64,000 nucleotides of DNA from Tipula vernalis (lineage: Eukaryota; Arthropoda; Insecta; Diptera; Tipulidae): positions 133,042,701 to 133,106,700 of the forward strand of contig OY282558.1 of the NCBI GenBank assembly GCA_958295665.1, given 5' to 3'. The stretch's first letter is position 1. The number at the start of each line of letters is the position of its first letter. The notes under the pieces are model-generated. The model saw only the letters and a program-made list of their open reading frames with translations. It was not told the DNA's origin and ran no database searches. A program made the translations under genes and the position numbers. Below are positions 8,915 to 19,500 of the stretch, in pieces.

Positions 8915-9560
8915 AGATACAGCAGAGTCTCCAATGCCTGAGTAGATGTGCTCCTCAGGTCACCACTAATCCACAAGGAGACTATTCTTTAAACTTTCGT
9001 CAAAAGCTTCTGGTTGTCAGTTTTGTCCAGCGCAGGCCAACAGCTCCAGCTACCATCCTTTCCCTATTGTATTTTTCCAGGAGTATGGAACTACCGTAGC
9101 TTTCTTTATCCTTTCCAAAATAGTAGGTTTCCAATTTAATTTGCTATCCAAAGCGAGATCTATAAAAGTCCATCTGAACCCATTTAAAATGGTAGAGTCA
9201 ATCTGAGGAAGTTCGTATTTGCTAGGTTTACATTCAACCCACAATCATTGGCTCATATAGAAAGAAATCATAGTACATTTGCATGAGTGCACTAAATGTT
9301 TCGGGATAGTTACCACGAACACCAAAATCAACATTATCCGCATAGGCAACCTCATTACAAATTAATGGGGACAGCACGCCATCCTGTGTTGTACCTCTGC
9401 TTACAAATCTTCTGGCGGAGGACTCACTCAAATTAACACTTATTACCCTGCGCTATATCATTTGATCTATCCAATCCCTAAGTGATTCATCCACTCCCGG
9501 TATAGTTCTTGGAAGCACGTTATTAAAGACACCCTCAATATCGATTAAGTCTGTCTATGG
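8915..9560 (-). pseudogene. Non-LTR retrotransposon remnant, reverse transcriptase part (right half of a split element)
   Basis: On the minus strand this is a broken non-LTR reverse transcriptase. In coding order it shows an IDIEGVFNNV-like strand (about 9515-9545), an RGTTQDGVLSPL-like motif (canonical form RGTPQGGVLSPL), then a short YADN-containing stretch where the catalytic YADD would be. A DSKLNW...KKAT region follows at 9050-9244, and a SLWISGDLRST-like segment near 8935-8985. There is an internal deletion before the YADN region, the second catalytic Asp is changed to Asn, and stops break the frame. The RNase H domain continues at 1015-1407 beyond the BEL/Pao insertion. Clade R1/LOA is suggested by motif style only. 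It is inactive. Confidence 0.8.
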
Positions 9561-9794
9561 GATAAGTAGCGGTTGGCCGGCCGCGTTGATTTCTATGTCA
9601 CTCGTTACTTCTTGGGGACACTTCTTCCTGAATCCAAAAGTGTTGTTAATAGGTTTTTCCGTGTCCGGGGAGAGGGCTGTGGTAATATTAATGATGCGGT
9701 GGTTTGAATGTCCAGGTAATTCAGGTAATAATCAAAACAAGTTTTAACTTTATTTAGACTTTAGGTTTTTATAATTTCTTTTATTTATTTTAGG
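9561..9794. other. Unassigned spacer between two retrotransposon relics
   Basis: This stretch may hold further upstream decayed sequence of the non-LTR element, but I could not find a convincing conserved motif. It contains a GC-rich ggccggccgcg block near 9576 and a short direct repeat, aggtaattcaggtaat, near 9714. Confidence 0.4.
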
Positions 9795-10300
9795 TGTGAA
9801 CACTTCGCGAGATTTTCCAGAAGAGAAGAAAAAAACACATTTTCTAAATTTACAAATTTATACAAATTTGACAACTATGTTCTAATGACATCTGCTTTTT
9901 GATATTGAAATGATTAAGTACTTTAATTGTCAGTATTTATCATGAATCTATCACGAGGCAGATGTCTCTATACGCCATTATGGAGTAAGTAAATTTTCTT
10001 TTTAAAAATGTCAAAATATTAAAGAGGTAAAGAGGTTGTAATGCAAATTGTAATGCATTATGCATTATGTAATGCAAATTTGGGTATTAATTTAAGAATA
10101 AAAATTGACATATGATTGTAATTAATTACAGGGTTTAATTGTGGATATGATGAACGAACAATGAACTGGAGATGAAATTTTTAATGATCAACTGTGATTC
10201 AGATAAGTAAACAGCTGGAATTAATTTTCTTCATTGGTTCTTTGTGGGTTTGTTTTGTTTATTTTCAGGAACCTTTGTGTGGTCTGCGGTTGCGCAAATA
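9795..10300 (-). repeat. Putative 3' LTR remnant of the second BEL/Pao element
   Basis: The inner edge is placed by analogy. In the intact element the 3' LTR is followed on the plus strand by tactcccc, and here tactcccacg follows at 10301. The outer edge is set tentatively at tgtgaacac (9795), which resembles the tgtgcgtcac outer edge of the intact LTR. There is no partner LTR in the window because the element is truncated, so the length (about 506 bp) is uncertain. The inner end reads ata rather than aca, which would be a mutated CA terminus. Confidence 0.4.
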
Positions 10301-10312
10301 TACTCCCACGCC
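10301..10312 (-). promoter_or_regulatory. Degenerate polypurine tract of the second BEL/Pao element
   Basis: The minus strand reads GGCGTGGGAGTA, directly before the putative LTR and ten bases after the pol stop codon. It has the same GGGAGTA end as the intact element. Pyrimidine interruptions suggest decay. Confidence 0.5.
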
Positions 10313-10322
10313 TTAAGGGATT

Positions 10323-10646
10323 TTATTCCTTAAGTGGTAGTTTTATGAGTTTAGTGAGAGGACGTTTTACTTCTCCCTTTGCTGTTTTCACTGTTGCTAC
10401 CCTGATGACACCATCGTTGCCTGGGTGAACACTGGTTATTCTGCCCATCATCCATTGGCTGGGGTACAAGTTATCCTCCCGTATTAAAACAACGTCATTG
10501 ATTTCAAGTGTACGGGTTGCCCCCTTCCATTTGTATCTCTGCTGTAGTGACGTTAAAAAGTCGCGGTCCCATCTTTTCCAAAACCCTTGAAGGCGCTGTT
10601 GGAAATTTTGCCATTTGGACAGATTGTTTAATGGCACCTCTTCCAA
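10323..10646 (-). pseudogene. Second BEL/Pao element: DUF5641 tail of Pol
   Basis: This 107-residue frame is similar to the DUF5641 domain that follows integrase in BEL/Pao Pol. It has a SKWQNFQQRLQGFWKRW helix, LTSLQQRYKW, an IND(V/I)VLI strand, GRI...HPGNDG and a VKRPLTKL(I)KLPL end. The same motifs occur in the intact element at 2107-2500, but the residues differ widely, so this is another BEL/Pao lineage rather than a copy. The Met at 10646 is a chance start. In the ancestral gene this sequence was joined to the integrase core, and an internal deletion with a frame change now separates them at about 10630-10646. Confidence 0.85.
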
Positions 10647-11074
10647 ACTGGGCTCTGGACTTCCAAGTCGATTGAGTCATCAGTCACTCTACATAATGGT
10701 CTTGAATTGAGTAGACCTTCAATTTGGATGACCAGTGTGGTCATCTCCTTGAATGTAAGGTTGTTATTCGTAACCCTCTTCAGGTGATACTTGAAGGATT
10801 TTACCGACGCCCCCCTTAGTCCGCCAAAGTGTGGAGCGTGTGGTGAGTTAAAATGGAATGTTAAATTTGTATGTAATAAAAAATCAGAGATTAGTGGATT
10901 GCTTGTCTGATCAATGATTTGAGACTTCAGCCGCTGCAGTTCTCTGTTTGCACCAACAAAATTGGACCCGTTATCGCACCAAATTTCTTCGGGAACTCCA
11001 CGTCGTGATATAAATCGTTTAAGCGACACCAAAAATGATTCGGTATTGAGACTGCCTACGACTTCAAGATGCAC
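10628..11074 (-). pseudogene. Second BEL/Pao element: integrase catalytic core, broken
   Basis: This frame holds the middle of a BEL/Pao integrase: MHLEVV, an RFISRRG(V)PEEIWCDNGSNF motif with the second catalytic Asp, a PHFGG motif, and the IEGLLNSRPL signature. In the usual PHFGG-(L/I)WE motif the Trp and the catalytic Glu are replaced by Arg and Gly (Gly codon at 10811-10813), so this core cannot be active. The frame shifts at both ends relative to its neighbours. It ends where about 25 codons before the DUF5641 region have been lost. Confidence 0.88.
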
Positions 11075-11396
11075 CGCTTTAACAGAAAAGCATACAAAGC
11101 AGCTTTGCGGGTCTTAATATACAATGGACCCGCATAATCGAGTCCTGTTTTTGAAAATGATCTGCTCTGATTACATCTTGTTGCAGGTAAATTTTCCATT
11201 TTCTGCTCTGTTTTGTGGAGTCGGTAACGGATACAAACAGTACAGGATTTTACGGATTTTTTTATGATGTACCGTGCGGATATCATGCAATATTGGTTAC
11301 GGATAATGCTAAGTATTAGCTAATTACCAGCGTGCATATTATTTAAGTGAACATGAACAATTAATTCACAAATTTTATGAGTTTTGGGCAAAATTT
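11056..11396 (-). pseudogene. Second BEL/Pao element: integrase zinc-binding region, cut by the satellite
   Basis: On the minus strand, from the satellite junction inward, this reads an ILPK..H-like start, a histidine-bearing helix (HVHLNNMHAG) and a stop. An open frame from 11286 follows with the paired cysteines (SCTVC), KMENLPATR, and LDYAGP with the first catalytic Asp. A deletion of perhaps 15 codons with a frame change lies near 11070-11100. Everything upstream (RNase H, RT, protease, Gag) is missing because the sequence becomes satellite DNA at about 11392. Confidence 0.85.
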
Positions 11397-11933
11397 TATG
11401 CTAACGAGTATTTAGGTTCCTTGATTCCATTGAAAATCACCTTACTATACATCAGCTGATTCAGAGCCATAAAAATCTAAAATCTGCAATTGTGCTCCGA
11501 TTTCTGTTCTTGATACCTTTAATGACAGGTCTCGAGACCTGTAAATGCTGTGCCAACACGTATTTAGATTCTGTAGTTATTTCCGTACATTTCATAGAAA
11601 AATTCGATTTGATAAAAATCACCTTATTATAGATTATACGATTCGGAGCTATAAAAATCTAAAATCTGCAATTGTGCTCCGATTGCTGTTCTTAATGCCT
11701 CTAATAATAGGCCTCAGGACCTGTAATTTTTATGCCAACGAGTATTTAGATTCCTTCATTCCATTGAAATTCGCCTTACTATACATCACCGATTCAGAGC
11801 CATAAAAATCTAAAATCTGCAATTGTGCTCCGATTCCTGTTCTTAATACCTCTAATGATAGGCCTCAGGGCCTGTAACTTCATGCTATCGAGTATTTAGA
11901 TTCCTTCGTTTCATTGAAATTCACCTTACTATA
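11392..11933. repeat. Worn left edge of the satellite array
   Basis: It begins with a partial A monomer (about 11392-11449), then a B of 182 bp (11450-11631, one extra A), an A of 152 bp (11632-11783) and an A of about 150 bp (11784-11933). These carry substitutions not seen inside the array, for example taatgcctctaataatagg and a catcaccgatt junction. Such divergence is expected at array edges, where unequal exchange homogenises less. Confidence 0.85.
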
Positions 11934-12780
11934 CATCAGCCGATTCAGAGCCATAAAAATCTAAAATCTGCAATTGTGCTCCGATTTCTATTCTTGATAC
12001 CTTTAATGACAGGTCTCGAGACCTGTAAATGCTGTGCCAATGCGTATTTAGATTCCATAAATATTTCCGTACATTTCATAGAAAATTCGATTTGATGAAA
12101 ATCACCTTACTATAGATCAGACGATTCAGAGCTATAAAAATCCAAAATCTGCAATTGTGCTCCGATTGCTGTTCTTAATACCTCTAATGATAGGCCTCAG
12201 GACCTGTAATTTTCATGCTAACGAGTATTTAGATTCCTTGATTCCATTGAAAATCACCTTACTATACATCAGCCGATTCAGAGCCATAAAAATCTAAAAT
12301 CTGCAATTGTGCTCCGATTTATGTTCTTAATACCTTTAATGACAGGTCTCGAGACCTGTAAATGCTTTGCCAACGCGTATTTAGATTCCATAATTGTTTC
12401 CGTACATTTCATAGAAAATTCGATTTGATGAAAATCACCTTACTATAGATCAGACGATTCAGAGCTATAAAAATCCAAAATCTGCAAATGGGCTCCGATT
12501 GCTGTTCTTAATACCTCTAATGATAGGCCTCAGGACCTGTAATTTTCATGCTAACGAGTATTTAGATTCCTTGATTCCATTGAAAATCACCTTACTATAC
12601 ATCAGCCGATTCAGAGCCATAAAAATCTAAAATCTGCAATTGTGCTCCGATTTCTATTCTTGATACCTTTAATGACAGGTCTCGAGACCTGTAAATGCTG
12701 TGCCAACGCGTATTTAGATTCCATAATTATTTCCGTACATTTCATAGAAAATTCGATTTGATGAAAATCACCTTATTATG

Positions 12781-12932
12781 GATCAGACGATTCAGAGCTA
12801 TAAAAATCCTAAATCTGCAATTGTGCTCCGATTGCTGTTCTTAATACCTCTAATGATAGGCCTCAGGACCCGTAATTTTCATGCTAACGAGTATTTAGGT
12901 TCCTTCATTTCATTGAAAATCACCTTACTATA
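12781..12932. repeat. Representative A monomer, 152 bp
   Basis: It starts gatcagacgattcag and ends cttactata. Its central box is aggcctcaggacc, a degenerate form of the B palindrome. Relative to B it lacks 13 bp (an ataattatttccg block after gtatttag-ttcc) and 16 bp (after catttcat), together the 29-bp length difference. A is the more numerous monomer in most higher-order units. Confidence 0.92.
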
Positions 12933-13113
12933 CATCAGCCGATTCAGAGCTATAAAAATCTAAAATCTGCAATTGTGCTCCGATTTCTATTCTTGATACC
13001 TTTAATGACAGGTCTCGAGACCTGTAAATGCTGTGCCAACGCGTATTTAGATTCCATAATTATTTCCGTACATTTCATAGAAAATTCGATTTGATGAAAA
13101 TCACCTTATTATG
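12933..13113. repeat. Representative B monomer, 181 bp
   Basis: It starts catcagccgattcag and ends ccttattatg. It is homologous to A along its whole length, with two additional blocks (13 and 16 bp) in the 3' third. It contains the 18-bp palindrome at 13008-13025 and a cgcgtatttag box where A has cgagtatttag. Confidence 0.92.
13008..13025. repeat. Perfect 18-bp palindrome in the B monomer (representative)
   Basis: The sequence acaggtctcgagacctgt equals its own reverse complement. It recurs in most B monomers across the array, the first at 11525-11542. Variants include a central tttcgaga (common), ttttgaga, tctcgtga, tcccgaaa (about 15011), tatcgaga (about 60244), and rare arm changes such as acatg (about 17980). 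A dimeric DNA-binding protein or a cruciform are possible readings, but nothing in the sequence decides. Confidence 0.9.
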
Positions 13114-16100
13114 GATCAGACGATTCAGAGCTATAAAAATCCTAAATCTGCAATTGTGCTCCGATTTCTGTTCTTAATACCTCTAATGATAGGCCTCAGG
13201 ACCCGTAATTTTTATGCCAACGAGTATTTAGTTTCCTTCATTTCATTGAAAATCACCTTACTATACATCAGCCGATTCAGAGCTATAAAAATCTAAAATC
13301 TGCAATTGTGCTCCGATTTCTGTTCTTGATACCTTTAATGACAGGTCTCGAGACCTGTAAATGCTGTGCCAACGCGTATTTAGATTCCATAATTATTTCC
13401 GTACATTTCATAGAAAATTCGATTTGATGAAAATCACCTTATTATGGATCAGACGATTCAGAGCTATAAAAATCCTAAATCTGCAATTGTGCTCCGATTG
13501 CTGTTCTTAATACCTCTAATGATAGGCCTCAGGACCCGTAATTTTTATGCCAACGAGTATTTAGGTTCCTTCATTTCATTGAAAATCACCTTACTATACA
13601 TCAGCCGATTCAGAGCCATAAAAATCTAAAATCTGCAATTGTGCTCCGATTTCTGTTCTTGATACCTTTAATGACAGGTCTCGAGACCTGTAAATGCTGT
13701 GCCAACGCGTATTTAGATTCCATAATTATTTCCGTACATTTCATAGAAAATTCGATTTGATGAAAATCACCTTATTATGGATCAGACGATTCAGAGCTAT
13801 AAAAATCCTAAATCTGCAATTGTGCTCCGATTGCTGTTCTTAATACCTCTAATGATAGGCCTCAGGACCTGTAATTTTCATGCTAACGAGTATTTAGGTT
13901 CCTTCATTTCATTGAAAATCACCTTAATATACATCAGCCGATTCAGAGCTATAAAAATCTAAAATCTGCAATTGTGCTCCGATTTCTAGTCTTGATACCT
14001 TTAATGACAGGTCTCGAGACCTGTAAATGCTGTGCCAACGCGTATTTAGATTCCATAATTATTTCCGTACATTTCATAGAAAATTCGATTTGATGAAAAT
14101 CACCTTATTATGGATCAGACGATTCAGAGCTATAAAAATCCTAAATCTGCAATTGTGCTCCGATTGCTGTTCTTAATACCTCTAATGATAGGCCTCAGGA
14201 CCCGTAATTTTTATGCCAACGAGTATTTAGGTTCCTTCATTTCATTGAAAATCACCTTACTATACATCAGCCGATTCAGAGCCATACAAATCTAAAATCT
14301 GCAATTGTGCTCCGATTTCTGTTCTTGATACCTTTAATGACAGGTCTCGAGACCTGTAAATGCTGTGCCAACGCGTATTTAGATTCCATAATTATTTCCG
14401 TACATTTCATAGAAAATTCGATTTGATGAAAATCACCTTATTATGGATCAGACGATTCAGAGCTATAAAAATCCTAAATCTGCAATTGTGCTCCGATTGC
14501 TGTTCTTAATACCTCTAATGATAGGCCTCAGGACCCGTAATTTTCATGCTAACGAGTATTTAGATTCCTTGATTCCATTGAAAATCACCTTACTATACAT
14601 CAGCCGATTCAGAGCCATAAAAATCTAAAATCTGCAATTGTGCTCCGATTTCTATTCTTGATACCTTTAATGACAGGTCTCGAGACCTGTAAATGCTGTG
14701 CCAACGCGTATTTAGATTCCATAATTATTTCCGTACATTTCATAGAAAATTCGATTTGATGAAAATCACCTTATTATGGATCAGACGATTCAGAGTTATA
14801 AAAATCCTAAATCTGCAATTGTGCTCCGATTGCTGTTCTTAATACCTCTAATGATAGGCCTCAGGACCCGTAATTTTTATGCCAACGAGTATTTAGGTTC
14901 CTTCATTTCATTGAAAATCACCTTACTATACATCAGCCGATTCAGAGCCATAAAAATCTAAAATCTGCAATTGTGCTCCGATTTATGTTCTTGATACCTT
15001 TAATGACAGGTCCCGAAACCTGTAAATGCTTTGCCAACGCGTATTTAGATTCCATAATCGTTTCCGTACATTTCATAGAAAATTCGATTTGATGAAAATC
15101 ACCTTATTATGGATCAGACGATTCAGAGCTATAAAAATCCTAAATCTGCAATTGTGCTCCGATTGCTGTTCTTAATACCTCTAATGATAGGCCTCAGGAC
15201 CCGTAATTTTTATGCCAACGAGTATTTAGGTTCCTTCATTTCATTGAAAATCACCTTACTATACATCAGCCGATTCAGAGCCATAAAAATCTAAAATCTG
15301 CAATTGTGCTCCGATTTCTGTTCTTGATACCTTTAATGACAGGTTTCGAGACCTGTAAATGCTGTGCCAACGCGTATTTAGATTCCATAATTATTTCCGT
15401 ACATTTCATAGAAAATTCGATTTGATGAAAATCACCTTACTATAGATCAGACGATTCAGAGCTATAAAAATCCAAAATCTGCAATTGTGCTCCGATTGCT
15501 GTTCTTAATACCTCTAATGATAGGCCTCAGGACCTGTAATTTTCATGCTAACGAGTATTTAGATTCCTTGATTCCATTGAAAATCACCTTACTATACATC
15601 AGCCGATTCAGAGCCATAAAAATCTAAAATCTGCAATTGTGCTCCGATTTCTATTCTTGATACCTTTAATGACAGGTCTCGAGACCTGTAAATGCTGTGC
15701 CAACGCGTATTTAGATTCCATAATTATTTCCGTACATTTCATAGAAAATTCGATTTGATGAAAATCACCTTATTATGGATCAGACGATTCAGAGCTATAA
15801 AAATCCTAAATCTGCAATTGTGCTCCGATTGCTGTTCTTAATACCTCTAATGATAGGCCTCAGGACCCGTAATTTTTATGCCAACGAGTATTTAGGTTCC
15901 TTCATTTCATTGAAAATCACCTTACTATACATCAGCCGATTCAGAGCCATAAAAATCTAAAATCTGCAATTGTGCTTCGATTTCTGTTCTTGATACCTTT
16001 AATGACAGGTCTCGAGACCTGTAAATGCTGTGCCAACGCGTATTTAGATTCCATAATTATTTCCGTACATTTCATAGAAAATTCGATTTGATGAAAATCA

Positions 16101-16595
16101 CCTTATTATGGATCAGACGATTCAGAGCTATAAAAATCCTAAATCTGCAATTGTGCTCCGATTGCTGTTCTTAATACCTCTAATGATAGGCCTCAGGACC
16201 CGTAATTTTTATGCCAACGAGTATTTAGGTTCCTTCATTTCATTGAAAATCACCTTACTATACATCAGCCGATTCAGAGCTATAAAAATCTAAAATCTGC
16301 AATTGTGCTCCGATTTCTGTTCTTGATACCTTTAATGACAGGTTTCGAGACCTGTAAATGCTGTGCCAACGCGTATTTAGATTCCATAATTATTTCCGTA
16401 CATTTCATAGAAAATTCGATTTGATGAAAATCACCTTACTATAGATCAGACGATTCAGAGCTATAAAAATCCAAAATCTGCAATTGTGCTCCGATTGCTG
16501 TTCTTAATACCTCTAATGATAGGCCTCAGGACCTGTAATTTTCATGCTAACGAGTATTTAGATTCCTTGATTCCATTGAAAATCACCTTACTATA

Positions 16596-19500
16596 CATCA
16601 GCCGATTCAGAGCCATAAAAGTCTAAAATCTGCTATTGTGCTCCGATTTCTGTTCTTAATACCGCTAATGATAGGCCGCGTATTTAGATTCCATAATTAT
16701 TTCTGTACATTTCATAGAAAATTCGATTTGATGAAAATCACCTTACTATAGATCAGACGATTCAGAGCTATAAAAATCCTAAATCTGAAATTGTGCTTCG
16801 ATTGCTGTTCTTAATACCTCTAATGATAGGCCTCAGAACCCTTAATTTTTATGCCAACGAGTATTTAGGTTCCTTCATTTCATTGAAAATCACCTTACTA
16901 TACATCAGCCGATTCAGAGCCATTAAAATCTAAAATCTGCAATTGTGCTCCGATTTCTGTTCTTGATACCTTTAATGACAGGTTTCGAGACCTGTAAATG
17001 CTGTGCGAACGCGTATTTAGATTCCATAATTATTTCCGTACATTTCATAGAAAATTCGATTTGATGAAAATCACCTTACTATAGATCAGATGATTCAGAG
17101 CTATAAAAATCCAAAATCTGCAATTGTGCTCCGATTGCTGTTCTTAATACCTCTAATGATAGGCCTCAGGACCTGTAATTTTCATGCTAACGAGTATTTA
17201 GATTCCTTGATTCCATTGAAAATCACCTTACTATACATCAGCCGATTCAGAGCCATAAAAGTCTAAAATCTGCAATTGTGCTCCGATTTCTGTTCTTAAT
17301 ACCGCTAGTAATAGGCCGCGTATTTAGATTCCATAATTATTTCCGTACATTTCATAGAAAATTCGATTTGATGAAAATCACCTTACTATAGATCAGACGA
17401 TTCAGAGCTATAAAAATCTAAAATCTGAAATTGTGCTCCGATTGCTGTTCTTAATACCTCTAATGATAGGCCTCAGGACCTGTAATTTTGATGCTAACGA
17501 GTATTTAGATTCCTTGATTCCATTGAAAATCACCTTACTATACATCAGCCGATTCAGAGCCATAAAAATCTAAAATCTGCAATTGTGCTCCGATTTCTAT
17601 TCTTGATACCTTTAATGACAGGTCTCGAGACCTGTAAATGCTGTGCCAACGCGTATTTAGATTCCATAATTATTTCCGCACATTTCATAGAAAATTCGAT
17701 TTGATGAAAATCACCTTATTATGGATCAGACGATTCAGAGCTATAAAAATCCTAAATCTGCAATTGTGCTCCGATTGCTGTTCTTAATACCTCTAATGAT
17801 AGGCCTCAGGACCTGTGAATGCTGTGCCAACGCGTATTTAGATTCCATAATTATTTCCGTACATTTCATAGAAAATTCGATTTGATGAAAATCACCTTAC
17901 TATAGATCAGACGATTCAGAGCCATAAAAATCTAAAATCTGCAATTGTGCTCCGATTTCTGTTCTTGATACCTTTAATGACATGTCTCGAGACCTGTAAA
18001 TGCTGTGCCAACGCGTATTTAGATTCCATAATTATTTCCGTACATTTCATAGAAAATTCGATTTGATGAAAATCACCTTACTATAGATCAGACGATTCAG
18101 AGCCATAAAAATCCAAAATCTGCAATTGTGCTCCGATTGCTGTTCTTAATACCTCTAATGATAGGCCTCAGGACCTGTAATTTTCATGCTAACGAGTATT
18201 TAGATTCCTTGATTCCATTGAAAATCACCTTACTATACATCAGCCGATTCAGAGCCATAAAAATCTAAAATCTGCAATTGTGCTCCGATTGCTGTTCTTA
18301 ATACCTCTAATGATAGGCCTCAGGACCTGTGAATGCTGTGCCAACGCGTATTTAGATTCCATAATTATTTCCGTACATTTCATAGAAAATTCGATTTGAT
18401 GAAAATCACCTTACTATAGATCAGACGATTCAGAGCCATAAAAATCTAAAATCTGCAATTGTGCTCCGATTTCTGTTCTTGATACCTTTAATGACATGTC
18501 TCGAGACCTGTAAATGCTGTGCCAACGCGTATTTAGATTCCATAATTATTTCCGTACATTTCATAGAAAATTCGATTTGATGAAAATCACCTTACTATAG
18601 ATCAGACGATTCAGAGCCATAAAAATCCAAAATCTGCAATTGTGCTCCGATTGCTGTTCTCAATACCTCTAATGATAGGCCTCAGGACCTGTAATTTTCA
18701 TGCTAACGAGTATTTAGATTTCATGATTCCATTGAAAATCACCTTACTATACATCAGCCGATTCAGAGCCATAAAAATCTAAAATCTGCAATTGTGCTCC
18801 GATTTATGTTCTTAATACCTTTAATGACAGGTCTCGAGACCTGTAAATGCTTTGCCAACGCGTATTTAGATTCCATAATTGTTTCCGTACATTTCATAGA
18901 AAATTCGATTTGATGAAAATCACCTTACTATAGATCAGCCGATTCAGAGCTATAAAAATCTAAAATCTGCAATTGTGCTCCGATTGCTGTTCTTAATACC
19001 TCTAATGATAGGCCTCAGGACCTGTAATTTTGATGCTAACGAGTATTTAGATTCCTTGATTCCATTGAAAATCACCTTACTATACATCAGCCGATTCAGA
19101 GCCATAAAAATCTAAAATCTGCAATTGTGCTCCGATTTCTATTCTTGATACCTTTAATGACAGGTCTCGAGACCTGTAAATGCTGTGCCAACGCGTATTT
19201 AGATTCCATAATTATTTCCGCACATTTCATAGAAAATTCGATTTGATGAAAATCACCTTATTATGGATCAGACGATTCAGAGCTATAAAAATCCTAAATC
19301 TGCAATTGTGCTCCGATTGCTGTTCTTAATACCTCTAATGATAGGCCTCAGGACCTGTGAATGCTGTGCCAACGCGTATTTAGATTCCATAATTATTTCC
19401 GTACATTTCATAGAAAATTCGATTTGATGAAAATCACCTTACTATAGATCAGACGATTCAGAGCCATAAAAATCTAAAATCTGCAATTGTGCTCCGATTT

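Larger units (their letters stand above)
11934..16595. repeat. Regular 333-bp dimer domain, exactly 14 B-A units
   Basis: B (181 bp) and A (152 bp) alternate with no change in length for 4,662 bases, which is 14 x 333. Minor variants are patchy among the dimers: ttatggatc with atcctaaatc, versus ctatagatc with atccaaaatc. The 3' halves read acccgtaatttttatgcc or acctgtaattttcatgct. The domain ends at 16596 with the first C-type monomer. Confidence 0.93.

Noticed and set aside
10234..10428. Plus-strand 64-codon open frame
   Set aside because: It is antisense to the DUF5641 tail and polypurine tract of the second BEL/Pao relic.
15340..15360. RNA polymerase III B-box-like gtttcgagacc in tttcgag variants of the dyad
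   Set aside because: It matches most of the consensus, but no A box at proper distance and no T-run terminator was found. The similarity results from the palindrome.
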